DNA of 64,000 nucleotides, from NCBI GenBank assembly GCA_038496675.1, contig CM076661.1, positions 6,167,685-6,231,684 on the forward strand, written 5' to 3'. Below the pieces are notes generated by a model, which did not search any database, had not been told where the DNA came from, and saw only the letters and a list, made by a program, of their open reading frames with translations. Below are positions 26,954 to 38,614 of the stretch, one piece after another. Source of the stretch: Rachycentron canadum (taxonomy: Eukaryota; Chordata; Actinopteri; Carangiformes; Rachycentridae). Every line of letters starts with the position of its first letter. Within the stretch, counting starts at the first letter, position 1. Position numbers and translations under genes: made by a program.

Positions 26954-29900
26954 AGGGATTCTTCACTCTCACGCTATCTGGTGTGGCCTGTCCTCAGACC
27001 TGTCTGGCATCAGAAACGCTTGGCACAACGCTCCCTATTGAGTCCTGACAAAAACTAGGTCATTGGCAAAACTCTCACTGGACACGCGCAGTGGAAAGAA
27101 AATAAACGAGAAGATGAATGGAACCCGACTGGAGGTGGACGAGCTTCCTGCGAGGGCCGCAGAGGGATGCTGAGAGAGAGGTTAAGAGAATGCAAAGTTG
27201 TGGTAATATATTGCTGTTTCTGTTATTTGCTATAGCTATCAAGATATTCATCCTTCTGATATCTGAATCTTTTCTTTCATTGTTCCATATTATGCGTGTG
27301 ATGTGGCCGTCCAAGTTTCCTCCTGGTGGGTTCAATAAAATTTATCTCATCATTTATCTCACCATTATAAAACATGCAGAAATTCTACATCCCATAGTAC
27401 CCATACCCCTTTATCTCTACTGTCCTTGCAAGCAGGTCCTGGTTAATGTCTGATAGCAATTAAGCTTCAGAGGACTTTATAAACAAGTCAGTCATAACAT
27501 ATATGACCTATTGTTCACATCACAATGAAGCTTGAAACAAGTTTGCGGCACACATGTTGTTGTCATCATCACCAAGACAGGGCTTCTAGAAATATCTGAT
27601 GGAAACCTGCCACACAGGAAGTGAGAATAAAAATGCTCAGATGAGAGACAGGAAATCAGGTGACTATAGGGTTTTAATGTTTTTTTCCCTCATAGAGTTA
27701 CAACAGAAACAGATTCTGGCTTAGAATTAGTTCAATAGTGCCAAGCAAAACAGCACAAAAATGCTCACGCTCACACCTGAAAGACCCATATTTCTATCAT
27801 TGAAAATACTCAAGTTCTCAGTCAACAGCACGTAGAGGTATGGAATCGATCCCTGCCCCCACATCCTCCCTTCACCATGAGCCTGAAGCGTATGTCTGCC
27901 AGATGTCCAAAGCAAAAAGGGGGGGATATGAAAAGGCTGAGGACTGCCAGAGGTGTCTTATATCGGAGGAATTATTATCCTAACGATATAACATAACACA
28001 TGCCGTCAGTCCCTCCAGGAGTAACACCCCCCGATCTATATTAGAGCCATGTCTCTTTCATTTAGCTGACCTTTTGGAAAAGCTGGAGACGACGAGGATT
28101 TTCCTTTTTCCAGCCACGACTAATCCACCTTCAGTCTGCACCTGAAAGTGCACAAAGGTCAAATCTTTATCATATTTTTCCATATACAAAGTAGCATTTT
28201 CATTAACAAGTTTCGATGTAAATAGAAACTTGAATTAAAGTTGCATGATGTATAAAGGTTTAACCCTTTCAATATATCTTAGCCAATCATAGTACAGGAC
28301 TACCAAAGGCTACGGTTCTGAGAACAGTATGTTAACACCAACCCCACTCTCTGCCTCATTCTCGCAGGTGATAACATAACATGAATGAAATCTATGTCTC
28401 TCAACTCACCCAGAGGGAGAAGATGCTGCTCCATTTGAAGACTGAAAAAGTAACATGCAGAGTCCTGTGTGCAGCTAAGATTACCAAATGGCCAATCAGT
28501 GGCTATCAGTGCAGCAAAGACTAAAAGACAAGACATTTTTGGCCAAGCATAAAAGTAAGTATGAGCCCTGCTGGGTAAAATAACACAACAAGGAAGTAAA
28601 TTAACAGGCTAATATAAAAGAAGTTATAAAAAGGGTTGGATAAAGGCTTTGCCAGTGCGAGATCCACATTATCTATATCTCTGTACATGTTAGAATAGAA
28701 TATGTGTGTTTATGTTGGCGTGAGTATGGCTCTATGTCTCAATGGAAACCTCACCATTATAATAACATAACATAGTGCGTTATGAGACCAAAAGAAAAAG
28801 CTGGAAGATGTTAAAACAGTGTAAAGCTGAGGGGAACTGCAGTCAGGTGATATCTCTGTAGTTTTGTCACTACGAGCGGCCATTTTCACATTACACACAT
28901 TATTTGACACATTAATATAAAGGTGTTGATTGATGTAGATTTCAATACTGATTGATAAACCAAACCAAAAATGATAAATTGTGGATATTGTGCTTTAGTG
29001 TTATCTGGGTCAACCTGGAACAACCAGGTATTAAAAAAAACTTTTCCTGTGCAGACACAAACAATTATCCTCCCCAGACAGGGGACTACTAGCGAAAGTT
29101 TACTTGAGGCAGCCAAGTGCTGCTCTCAGGTCTGATAATCAACTAATAGATGTTTGTGACAGAGAAAAAGCTCTCATAATTCGCCTTGCTAAAATATCTG
29201 GAATCTGTTCTTGTTCTTGTAAACAATATACATGTAGGGAAACCTGATCCGGTGGCTTGACTTGAGCTGTACCATGTAGCACACATGTATACAGACCCTG
29301 CTAGATGGATATCTACCCCTCAGCCCCTAGAGCATTTCAGTGAATAGATGAGGAGGAGGGTAGACAGTACCTGACATTTACTTAGTACCACAGGATAGAC
29401 AGGCCATTGTCTTTGCTGAAATGAGAAACTCTGCCACAGAAGGGCGAACGAGGGAGAAAGAGGGTGGTGTCAGACAACCTGATATCAATCTAATGAAATA
29501 ATAGCAAGCGCTCTGATGTGGGTATCTGGGATATCTAGACTTTATACCCCATTGTCAAAGTCTTTTTCGACCTTGGGAAGGATATAGACACAAAGAGGGT
29601 GAGCTCCACTACACACACTCACTTTCACTGCCTCTAAAAGACATGGCACATGTCAAATAAAACAAAAATCCCCTGCACCTGAAACTGTAGCTGTAACCAC
29701 AGAAAGAGATTTCAAGGGTCTGATTTAGATGTGGCATTGATGAACCGTACAGGCCTGAACACCACATTGATTTTGTTTGTTGGGTTTGCTCTGACTTTTG
29801 GCCTTCTGTTGATGACTAACAGAGAGGTAAATAACCAGTGAGAGGACAGACAAACAGCACATATGGCAGGCAGAGACAAACATATAAGGGAAAACCCAAG

Positions 29901-30189
29901 CCAACAGCACAAGCTGTCCCCTGATCTGTCCCTGCAGTGTCAACAGCCTGGATTACGTTCCCGCGTCCGTGCAGTCGGCCAGATCAACAGGCTTCCATAA
30001 AAAAAAAAGCACAAACCACTCAGCATCCATCAGAGAAAAAGGGGAAGGGAAAGAAGAAGTCGAGAACTGGTGAAAGGAAGTGAGACTGAGGCCAACGAAA
30101 CATCTGCTCTAGATCCTTTTTAGTGGAGTCCGTCCCCTTCTCTCTGAGCGTTTTGTTTGTCCATGGGTCAGGAACACAAGCCAAGCACA

Positions 30190-30223
<34 letters not shown>

Positions 30224-30761
30224 GAGATGCTCAGAGATGTGTCCACACAGAAGGAGAAGTTAATAAGTCAATAGGACATGGCTCCATATCTTACTGGCCC
30301 TTGTCTTAGCGGTTCGTCCAGGAGAATAATAAACGGGACTGACACAAATCAATGTTATCTTTTCACTCATGAGGGTGGAAGGAGCGAGCCAAAGAGCCAA
30401 AATGAACAAAGGAACAAAAAGGAGGAGAGAAAAGGAGGGAAGAGGAGAATGAAAAGCCCCCTTCTGACTCGCAGTGACCCACATACATTTGCCCAGCTTT
30501 TCTGGGGCTCGCTCTCTCTTGGCAACCAGCAGCCTCTGTGAAAGAATCCCAGCGTTCAGCCAAAGGCAAAGCCCATGTGAGGGGAGGGAGGGGAGGATGG
30601 CAGAGAGACAGGGAGAGAGAGACACAGAGAGAGAGAGGGAGGGAGGAGTGGATGGGTGGACATCAGATCCCTCCTCCTCCTCCTCCCAAAGGCCTGTTGC
30701 CCCTGGCGACCGGCATTTAATGGATTCCTCCAGATCCAAGAGGCCGAACACACACAGACTG
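26954..30761. other. No gene identified
   Basis: AT-rich sequence. The large minus-strand open stretch at 30,260-30,751 is Ser/Pro/Leu low complexity opposite a GA-rich tract and is not taken as a gene. Confidence 0.45.
30193..30220. repeat. (AC)14 microsatellite
   Basis: Uninterrupted AC dinucleotide run. Confidence 0.95.
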
Positions 30762-31490
30762 CAGTGGTGGAAGAAATACTCAGATCCTTTGCTTTAGTAA
30801 AAATACCAATAAAACAATGTAAAAATGCCCTATAACAAGTATTCAAAATCATACTAAAAGTACTGATGTCGAATATTTGCTTTAAATATTTCTTATCAAT
30901 GTTTTTTTCCTCTACTTATAGACTTATAGAGTTAATAGAGGTTGTAAGTTCACTCATTACTCATTCTCAGTTCACTTCATTTGTTTTCTTATACCTGGTC
31001 AGGTAGTGGAGTTGAAATGATGTAAATGTGGTTGTAATGTAGTCATCATGTGTTTTTTCTGTTCAAATTCAATAAAAATTGCTATTTAACTTACATGTTT
31101 TTTTTCCTCTGTTGTAAGATATTGAATAATTGTATGTCTTTGGGCCTTAAACAGTTATTCAAATGAAACCATTTGAGAAGTTTAGAGTGGAAATGTCTCT
31201 TTAGTGGAACTGCTAGACATCTGAAACTCAACAAATAGCTCCAACTAGACATTTACTGCATTTTTGGAAGGGGCCACAAGCCAAAATTGTTGGGAACCAC
31301 TGATTTAATCCTCAACAATGTGTTTGTATTTAATAATATTGTTATCTGCAAAGTATCTACAGCTGTCAGATAAATGTATGTACAACATTTCACTCTGAAG
31401 TGTAATGGGGCAGAAGTAAAATGTGGTGTAAAAGAACATTAAAAGAACATTAAAAGTGTACTGAAGTACAATACTTGTGCCGCAAATGTG
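30762..31490. mobile_element. Degenerate hAT-like MITE (CAGTGGTGG family)
   Basis: The left end CAGTGGTGGAAGAAATACTC is intact. The right side near 31,395-31,485 retains family-like text (GAAGTGTAATGGGGCAGAAG and AAGTGTACTGAAGTACAATA), but no clean CCACCACTG terminus is visible. An internal TTGGGAACCACTG block (about 31,290-31,303) is another common teleost repeat motif. A 12-bp unit is tandemly repeated near 31,432-31,455. Confidence 0.5.
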
Positions 31491-31992
31491 CCGTTTCTTT
31501 TCACACTCACTGAATCAACATCACTGAGCGATCTGCCAAAAGCCAATTGGTAGAATAGCAAAAATTTGATGACACTCAACTACTAGGTTTGTCACTTAAA
31601 AACGGTTGTAGAGTAGATTTCTGCACTTCACCTTTATTAGATCAAAGTCCTAAAGAGAATGAAAAGAAATGACAGTGGATCATTTTGGCACGCTGGTTGT
31701 CTCGGTACAGAGCAGCAGCTGCAATCAGGGAACAAACTGAAAGAGACCAGTAAAGATTTTAATAGGGCGTTTGATTGGGGGTCCAGACTTGTAGCCTAAT
31801 GATGGATGAATGCGGAGCCTTCTAAGCGACAGTGACATAATCAGAGAGCTGTAGGTCAGCTAGTGACAGCTGAGTGGCTGTGGCCGAGCCGGAGAAAGAG
31901 CCCTTTCAGCTCCAACGCTCACGGACGCCGATCCAAGTTCATTAACAGTCAGAGTGGCTACAGGGCCTGCTGCAAGCTTCTCGCAGCTACAC

Positions 31993-31993
<1 letters not shown>

Positions 31994-32038
<45 letters not shown>
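31994..32038. repeat. (AC)n microsatellite, about 22 units
   Basis: Uninterrupted AC dinucleotide run. Confidence 0.97.
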
Positions 32039-32042
<4 letters not shown>

Positions 32043-32432
32043 TGTATCACCAAGCATAGACACTCTGAACATCACATAACAAGCAGCTTTTTCTTCCTTA
32101 AGTGAATCAGTTTTTGTTCTTAATGGTCCAATGCTGAGATTTTTCTCCCCTTCACCCGCCTTTTAATGGCTCTGGCAACGTTTTTTATCTATAAACAATA
32201 AAAGGTTGGGGCTAAAACATTTTTCTCTGGTTTGGCCCCTTCACTACTAATCATCTATACACTCTCCCCTCTTTTCCTGCCATTAAGCTACAGTGGAGCC
32301 AAACCCGCAGCCCAGCCAAAGAACCTGATAGTCGTGGAACCCATGCAGCTCTCCCCCCACCTTGGAATGCATTTCTGCTGTGCTGCACTTTTCACCATCC
32401 ACTCGGGAATGGATGCAACCCCCCCAAAAAAA

Positions 32433-32454
32433 CCCCACCCGCACCCACCCACCC
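32433..32454 (-). other. Potential G-quadruplex tract
   Basis: The plus strand has C4-A-C3-GCA-C3-A-C3-A-C3. The minus strand therefore has five runs of three or more G with mostly 1-base loops, among the most stable predicted topologies. Confidence 0.65.
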
Positions 32455-32537
32455 ACAGACACAAACACACCACCGCTCGCTTTTGAGCTATTGCCCTCCA
32501 AACCTCATCAGGCCTGTGTTATGTGCCCACAAACCGA

Positions 32538-32545
32538 CTGACACC
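32538..32545. repeat. Left target-site duplication CTGACACC
   Basis: Identical to the octamer at 33,590-33,597, immediately outside the terminal inverted repeat of the hAT-like element. Confidence 0.8.
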
Positions 32546-33589
32546 CAGTGGTGGAAAGTAACTACGTACATTTACTCAAGCACTGTAATTAAGTACAATT
32601 TAGATGAACTTTACTAGAGCATTACTATTATATGCCACTTAATTCTATTACTTTCTTTTTAGAGGGAGATAATGCACTCTTTGCATTTTATATAAAAACA
32701 TGATCATCATATAAAATACAATATATTGATTACAATTAAACTCCAATGTCAAATCCCTATCTTTTCCCTTCTCTCCTGACCATCAATTATCTCATGACCC
32801 CTCAGATTTAGATTGTGACCCTTTCTAGGGGGCTTGAATCCTAGGTTGGGACTCACTGAACTGAACTACCTGTAAATAAAACAGTTAAACTAGTTCCACT
32901 TCAAGCAGCTACAACCGCAAAATACTACTTCCCAATTGTTGCATTGCGATTAACAATCTAACTATGTACCAACTCCTAACATTAGCATAACAGTAATGGA
33001 TGGAGACACACATTAATTTGTATTTTCTTTGGCTGATATTCTGGAAATGTGGTTAGAAAATTTCAAAATACATTTGGATGGAAACTTGGCTTGGGAATTA
33101 TTAGCACCAAAGACTGATTTCCTCTCTAAACTTCTCAGATGGTTTCTTTTAAACAAATGTTTTATTCTCAAAAGGGGTCAAATGATCCATTATTTCACAG
33201 CAAACAGGAAATGTGGGATAAAGGTTCAGAAGAGAAGTTCACATTTGAGCAGCAGGATATTGTTTATTTGTTTTGTTTTGTTTTCTCTTTTTCTTTTTCC
33301 TACCCCACTGATGATCTCAAGATCCTTTAGATTTGTCTTGTGACCCTGAAGGAGGCCTGATCCCTCAGGAGGCAATCACTGGACTAAACTGCTGAACTGT
33401 GTGTAACATAACTTGTCAAAACAACTAGACCAGCCTCAGGATGAGTGCTTTTCCTTACCAAGTGCATTTTAACAAAACACTTCAACTTAAGTAGAATTCT
33501 GACTGCAGGACTTTTACTGGTAATGGAGTATTTTTCACATTGTTGTATTGGTACTTGGTACTGAAGGAAAAGCTCTCCCTCCACTACTG
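32546..33589. mobile_element. hAT-type non-autonomous DNA transposon with intact target-site duplication
   Basis: The left end begins CAGTGGTGGAAAGTAACTA and the right end finishes CTCCCTCCACTACTG, so the termini are inverted copies (CAGTRGTGGA). The element is flanked on both sides by the identical octamer CTGACACC (32,538-32,545 and 33,590-33,597). An 8-bp duplication with CAGTGGTGG-like termini is the signature of the hAT superfamily. Internal sequence resembles the teleost family whose left end reads like AGTACATTTACTCAAG and whose right end reads like GGACTTTTACTGGTAATGG. At 1,044 bp it encodes no transposase and would have depended on one in trans. Confidence 0.8.
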
Positions 33590-33597
33590 CTGACACC
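33590..33597. repeat. Right target-site duplication CTGACACC
   Basis: Identical to the octamer at 32,538-32,545. The lack of any mismatch argues for a comparatively recent insertion. Confidence 0.8.
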
Positions 33598-33627
33598 AGA
33601 TCTCAGCACACGTTTAACATCAATAGG

Positions 33628-33633
<6 letters not shown>

Positions 33634-33710
<77 letters not shown>
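33634..33710. repeat. (CA)n microsatellite, about 38 units
   Basis: Seventy-seven bases of uninterrupted CA, the longest dinucleotide run in the window, starting 37 bp beyond the right target duplication of the hAT-like element. It creates spurious His/Thr-rich and Cys/Val-rich ORFs. Confidence 0.97.
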
Positions 33711-33713
<3 letters not shown>

Positions 33714-34368
33714 AAAAACCACTAACACTCACACCCCTCTCCTCACAAATGACCACAGCTGAGCAGAGATAAATTCTTCCCCCATCACACTTTTCAGCTT
33801 CCCCAAAACCACAGCAGCATTCATGGAAGAAAGACAGCTTTGGCCAGACATTTGTTCTGGCCGCTCACTTCAGCATATGATCTTGTGTTTCAAAGTCAAC
33901 ACAATGTGAAGACCACTTCGACCACCTACAACCCACACGCACTCCTACCATGTGCAGCATATCCTTTCTGGTGCATCCTTCACCCTATCGTTTTGAGTTT
34001 TTCCTCCCACATATTGTACTGAACTCACTTCTTCCACCCTGCCTCTGAAACACATCGACCTCTCACCTCTCACGAGTGGGCCTTCAGCATGTACAGTAAT
34101 TTGGTTCAGCAGTGGAGAACTCGGAGGTGTTTGTACTGAAAATAACTCAACTGCCCGAGCTAGCCGTCTGTGCTTGCTTTGAGACTGAAAATCTTGGAAA
34201 GCAGGGAGTGGAGGGTGAGTGGGCTTAAAGAAAACAAGGTGAGAGGAGGGAAAAGCAAAGATAGACAGAAAAATAGACAGAGAAAAAAGTGGAGGAAGCA
34301 GGGAAGATAAGCAGAGTTGTGACCTGCATCCTGACAGTGAAGCCCCCCACTTCCTGTGGGAACTATTC

Positions 34369-34387
34369 TACTGCCCCCTGGTGGTCC
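34369..34387 (-). promoter_or_regulatory. CTCF-like motif
   Basis: The minus strand reads GGACCACCAGGGGGCAGTAG, very close to the CTCF core CCACCAGGGGGCGC. This is the best of four such matches in the window. Confidence 0.45.
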
Positions 34388-36208
34388 ACAATACAATCCT
34401 CCAAACACCGACCTCTGTTTGCGACATGCACACACCTCTTTCCCACAGTACAGTAACACCGTCCCCTCCTGCACAGTTCATTCACTCTCTCTGTGATGAC
34501 TCAAATTATACACCATGCTCATTCTGTAATTACATAGACCCTAATGTGTATACTTCACATTACTTGCCCACGCTCAGGTTTGAGTCAGAGAAGCTTCAGT
34601 GCTCCTGTGTGACGGCGGATTTCCAAACCCTGCCACTCTATACTCTTCACATGTACTCGCCTGCAGTGCAGCAGATTATTTCATAAAGGCACCAAGTGGG
34701 TTATGACCTGATTATAGATGTAATGAATGTGAAGGCAAAGAAAAATGACACCTTATCTACCTGAGACTGTTCCCCCACCCTGGGGCCTACCATTGTGAGA
34801 GAGTGTGTGTTGTGTGTATTGTACAGTCATTTCAGTGTGTGCATTGAGTGTAAATATATGAATAACTTGTAAAACTTCTAAACAAATTATCAAAAGTTTT
34901 CATCTCTTGAAAACCTTCCTTAAAAACATTACTGAAAAAGTAATCAGAATTAACATTTGACTAGTGTCTTGTCACTTTATCTTATACCTGTGATGTACCT
35001 GTGCCAGAGCCTAACCTCATCCTGCAGTATAGGTTTGAAGTTATAAGATATTTAATCAATCAAAACCTACAAGGCCAAGCCTGAGCTATACTACACTCAC
35101 TGGTGCAAAAGTGCTAAGTATTATGCTTGTGAAGCTCTGTAACCACAATCCCTTATCAAATCTTTCATTTATGTTATATGTTATACATAACTCTTTTTCG
35201 CCTCCCTCTCTCAGACACTATAGGCAATGGCAAAAAAACAAAAACAAAAAGACTAATGACATACACAATGCCTAAATGACTAAATTATGGACTGACTTGA
35301 AAGTTCCAAACTACCACTGGTGTCAAGATTCTGTAGGGTACCTAGTTACACCTCTCGAAACTATTGAGATTAGTTTTCTTATTGCACTGAACAGATGCTC
35401 TGAACAGATTCAAAGAATTCGATTTCAATAACCGGATCTGGAACTAGACTCAGTTTCAATGAAATGTTATCGAACCCCGTCCCTATCCCTAGGCAAATTG
35501 TAAACATATATAAAAACAAATGTAGACCCAGGAGGACAAAACATCCAGGTGCTACACAGCTTCCTCTCTACCGGCAACAGAAAGTCCCAAATCAGGATAA
35601 TCTGAGTCCGCCTCATTCCAGGCCAATGAAAGATGGAGCAGAGCTGAGCCTGATAAAATGAGTCTAAGAAGCTTTAATATGGTCACATTACAAAGGACGA
35701 CCACCTGGCTTTCATCTGAGACCACCCTCAGGCCAGACTGTACCTTAGTTGTCATAAATAGTGTTAAGTATCTAACTTGAAATTGGAAGTTATCTTCCAT
35801 CCAATCCAGCATGTTTTTATGGTGTGTAATAACCACTGCGACTTTACAGGGCGTCCAGCAAGGCTATATACTTTTTAACATAACCACCAAAACCCTGAAA
35901 CTTTTGTGAGTGTGTGTTTGTGTCTGCTCATTTGTGCCTCAATGTACAACACGTCCATGTGTTAAAATGAGTGTTTGCGTATGTGTGTGTGAGTGTGTGT
36001 ATGTCTCGACTGTTTCTCCTATGGGCCCATAAGCGCTGTGGACCTGCAGTTGAGCAGGTTATGGGCTCTGGCTGCAGTAGGGGGAACATAATGGTTTCAT
36101 TGACTCAATCATAAGCTCTGAACTGCCAGCGTGCCAGCTTTGTGAGCAAGCTGCGGAGTGAGCATTATTGTAAAAAGCCTTTTAAAACCACTATTAAGCC
36201 ACATTAGG

Positions 36209-36228
36209 TGTGCGTGTGTGTGTGTGTG
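36209..36228. repeat. (GT)n microsatellite with one GC interruption
   Basis: Short GT run containing one TGCG step. Confidence 0.85.
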
Positions 36229-37389
36229 AAAGAGAGGTGGTGAAGGATTTGTATAGGAGGGAGGTTGTTTTTACACCCTTTCTAAGAAAAAAAAACATTG
36301 GAAAGGATCTCAGATATTGTGGAGTATTTCACTTGTATAAAAACAAAACAAAGGAGCAATTTAGCAGACAGGCTTAACGGAAAAAGAAATATTGAATCAC
36401 AGTTTTCACACCTCTGTTCCCTGTGTGGTCGCATGCTGAAGCTCACAGAAAAACATATAGGTCAGTGAAAAACACAATGTGGATCGATGATTAGATCATG
36501 TTGCCCATGGCGACATGTTGGGTGTGTATTTATATCTATCTGCAATAAACACTAACAAGCAACTACAATTTCACACCAGTTTGTGTTTGTAATCATCCGG
36601 ATGATAGGTGTGGCTTAGATAATTAAAGTAGAAAAGCAGATCAATTAAGTGTCCTCAATTATGATTCAGTATCACCGTCTAAATTGTTATGAGAGTGCAC
36701 CACACCCATCTCATACAAACCTGGCACATCAAGCCAAAAGTAGAGAACTAGTTATGGATGATCAGCCTTGCATCATCTAATGTTTCCTATTAAAGTTCAC
36801 AGTTGATCTCACCAGAAAGACTGGACCTGACAGCAGCTGTCATCTGTAGATTGACATGCGTTCTTGTTTGAACTTGTTTAAGAGGAAATAATTTAATGCA
36901 CAGTTTAAATCAGGTGCATATTAACACTCCTCCCTTGGCCTTTAAATTAGAAACTCTATAGCTATAATACTTGTTTAGTTCAAGAAGAAAAGACCGAGTC
37001 AGAGAACCCTTTCCCTCCCACAACACCATATTCAGACAGTCAGCATTATATGAAAAAAAATCAAAATAAAAATGAAGCACCATTAATCACTGAACAACAA
37101 CTGCTATTTTTCGTTCATGCAAAAGGTGCCAGAGCAGAAGGTCATCTGGTAAAAGGTCTTTACCTGTTGCAACTTCTACTGCAATGCAACATTGACAGAC
37201 AGGCCAAAAACCTTCAAACTGCACTGCAACAAATCATAAAACCTGAATTACCACCTCACTGTTGTTTGCTTCCATCAATCAGTCAAGTTGCAGGAAGTAT
37301 GGTACCTCCTCCCCTTTTTGTTTCTGAGCCACAGCATTGAATAATGGCCAGATGTGTTTTTGCTAAACTCTATGATTTGACAGTGACAC

Positions 37390-37402
37390 TGACCTTTGAC
37401 CT
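37390..37402 (-). promoter_or_regulatory. Perfect DR1 nuclear-receptor motif
   Basis: TGACCTTTGACCT on the plus strand is AGGTCAAAGGTCA on the minus strand, the ideal DR1 (HNF4, RXR/PPAR, COUP-TF). A third half-site AGGTCA follows at 37,415-37,420. The text resembles part of a teleost dispersed repeat, so function is unproven. Confidence 0.4.
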
Positions 37403-38601
37403 TTGGGATATTAAAGGTCATAACCTCATTATTTTATCTGACTAGATATTAGTTAAATTGTTAAATTGAAAAGCAAATTAATTCCTTAATTAACCCCTGA
37501 TTCTTGAGTTATGGCCTAAAGTGTGTGTGTCTGTCAGTCATTCTGAGGAAGACCGGTAAGATGACCTGACACTCTTTGCCAGACAACATGCATTATGACT
37601 CACACACAGCCACAACAAAACAATAGTGACAGATACAAAGTTCTCAGACTTTTCTTGAGCATTCTGAGTAAATGGCATCTGACTCATATCATTACACACT
37701 GATAAACTGTGAATGTGTCTAGTAATTAATGTAAGTGAGATAATACATTTATTGTTCTTCCTAGAACTGTAATAGCTGTGTTTGCAAGGAGGGTTTGTGA
37801 AATATAAGACAAGGATCAAAGAAGAAAGACCAGAAGCAACACATCTGGACAAAAGAGTAAAGAGTATTTTGTGTCAATATTTTGTGTAGATGTGGTTTGA
37901 TCACATATCAAAAAATAAAAGGAGTATCAGAATGACAAAGGCATATTGAATTCCAAGAAGTAGACATGTATAGACATCAAATACAGCTTATAACTAGAGA
38001 TCATCTCGCAACAGCTTCAATGCCTGTCAACATGTTGAAGTTCTGACCCATGACTATTCTGTAGTGTTTACTAAATCGTCACTACATTATTATATGAGTA
38101 CCAAGAACTAATGGGTAAGACCACACATCTCAGACTCTCACACCTACACACCTACATAGTTTCATGTTGTATGTTTCACGGTTGCAATGCTATTATGGTG
38201 ACAAATTTGTCCACAGACATGTACATCACTGCAAAAGTACTCATCACCACCTTTGTCTGACATTATGTGTCCTGCCACATTTTATCACAAGACACAGACA
38301 CAGATAGACACACACACACACAAAGCAATACCAGCCATGCTGTTGCGGCTGGTAACAGAGACAGTTTGAGATGCTTCAGATAGTTAAACTGTGAGTACAT
38401 GTTGATACGATGCTGAAGAAAACACACTGTCACTGCCAATTCAAGTAGGTCACCCACTATATAGGGCATACAGTTTATATGATGTAATCTGATGTTTTAT
38501 TAATTAATCAAGCGTTCACTGAAGCTTTGCTGAAGATTACACAACATGACACTTGCATTGTTATCGCTGTTTAGTTCATCAGGTGGACTGAACGGACGGT
38601 T

Positions 38602-38614
38602 TGACCTATGACCT
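38602..38614 (-). promoter_or_regulatory. Perfect DR1 nuclear-receptor motif
   Basis: TGACCT-A-TGACCT: two perfect half-sites separated by one base, 1.2 kb from the DR1 at 37,390. Confidence 0.4.

Noticed and set aside
30260..30751. 163-codon minus-strand open stretch
   Set aside because: Ser/Leu/Pro low complexity opposite a GA-rich tract; composition explains the lack of stops.
33535..33772. Cys-Val and His-Thr repeat ORFs
   Set aside because: Translation of the (CA)n microsatellite.
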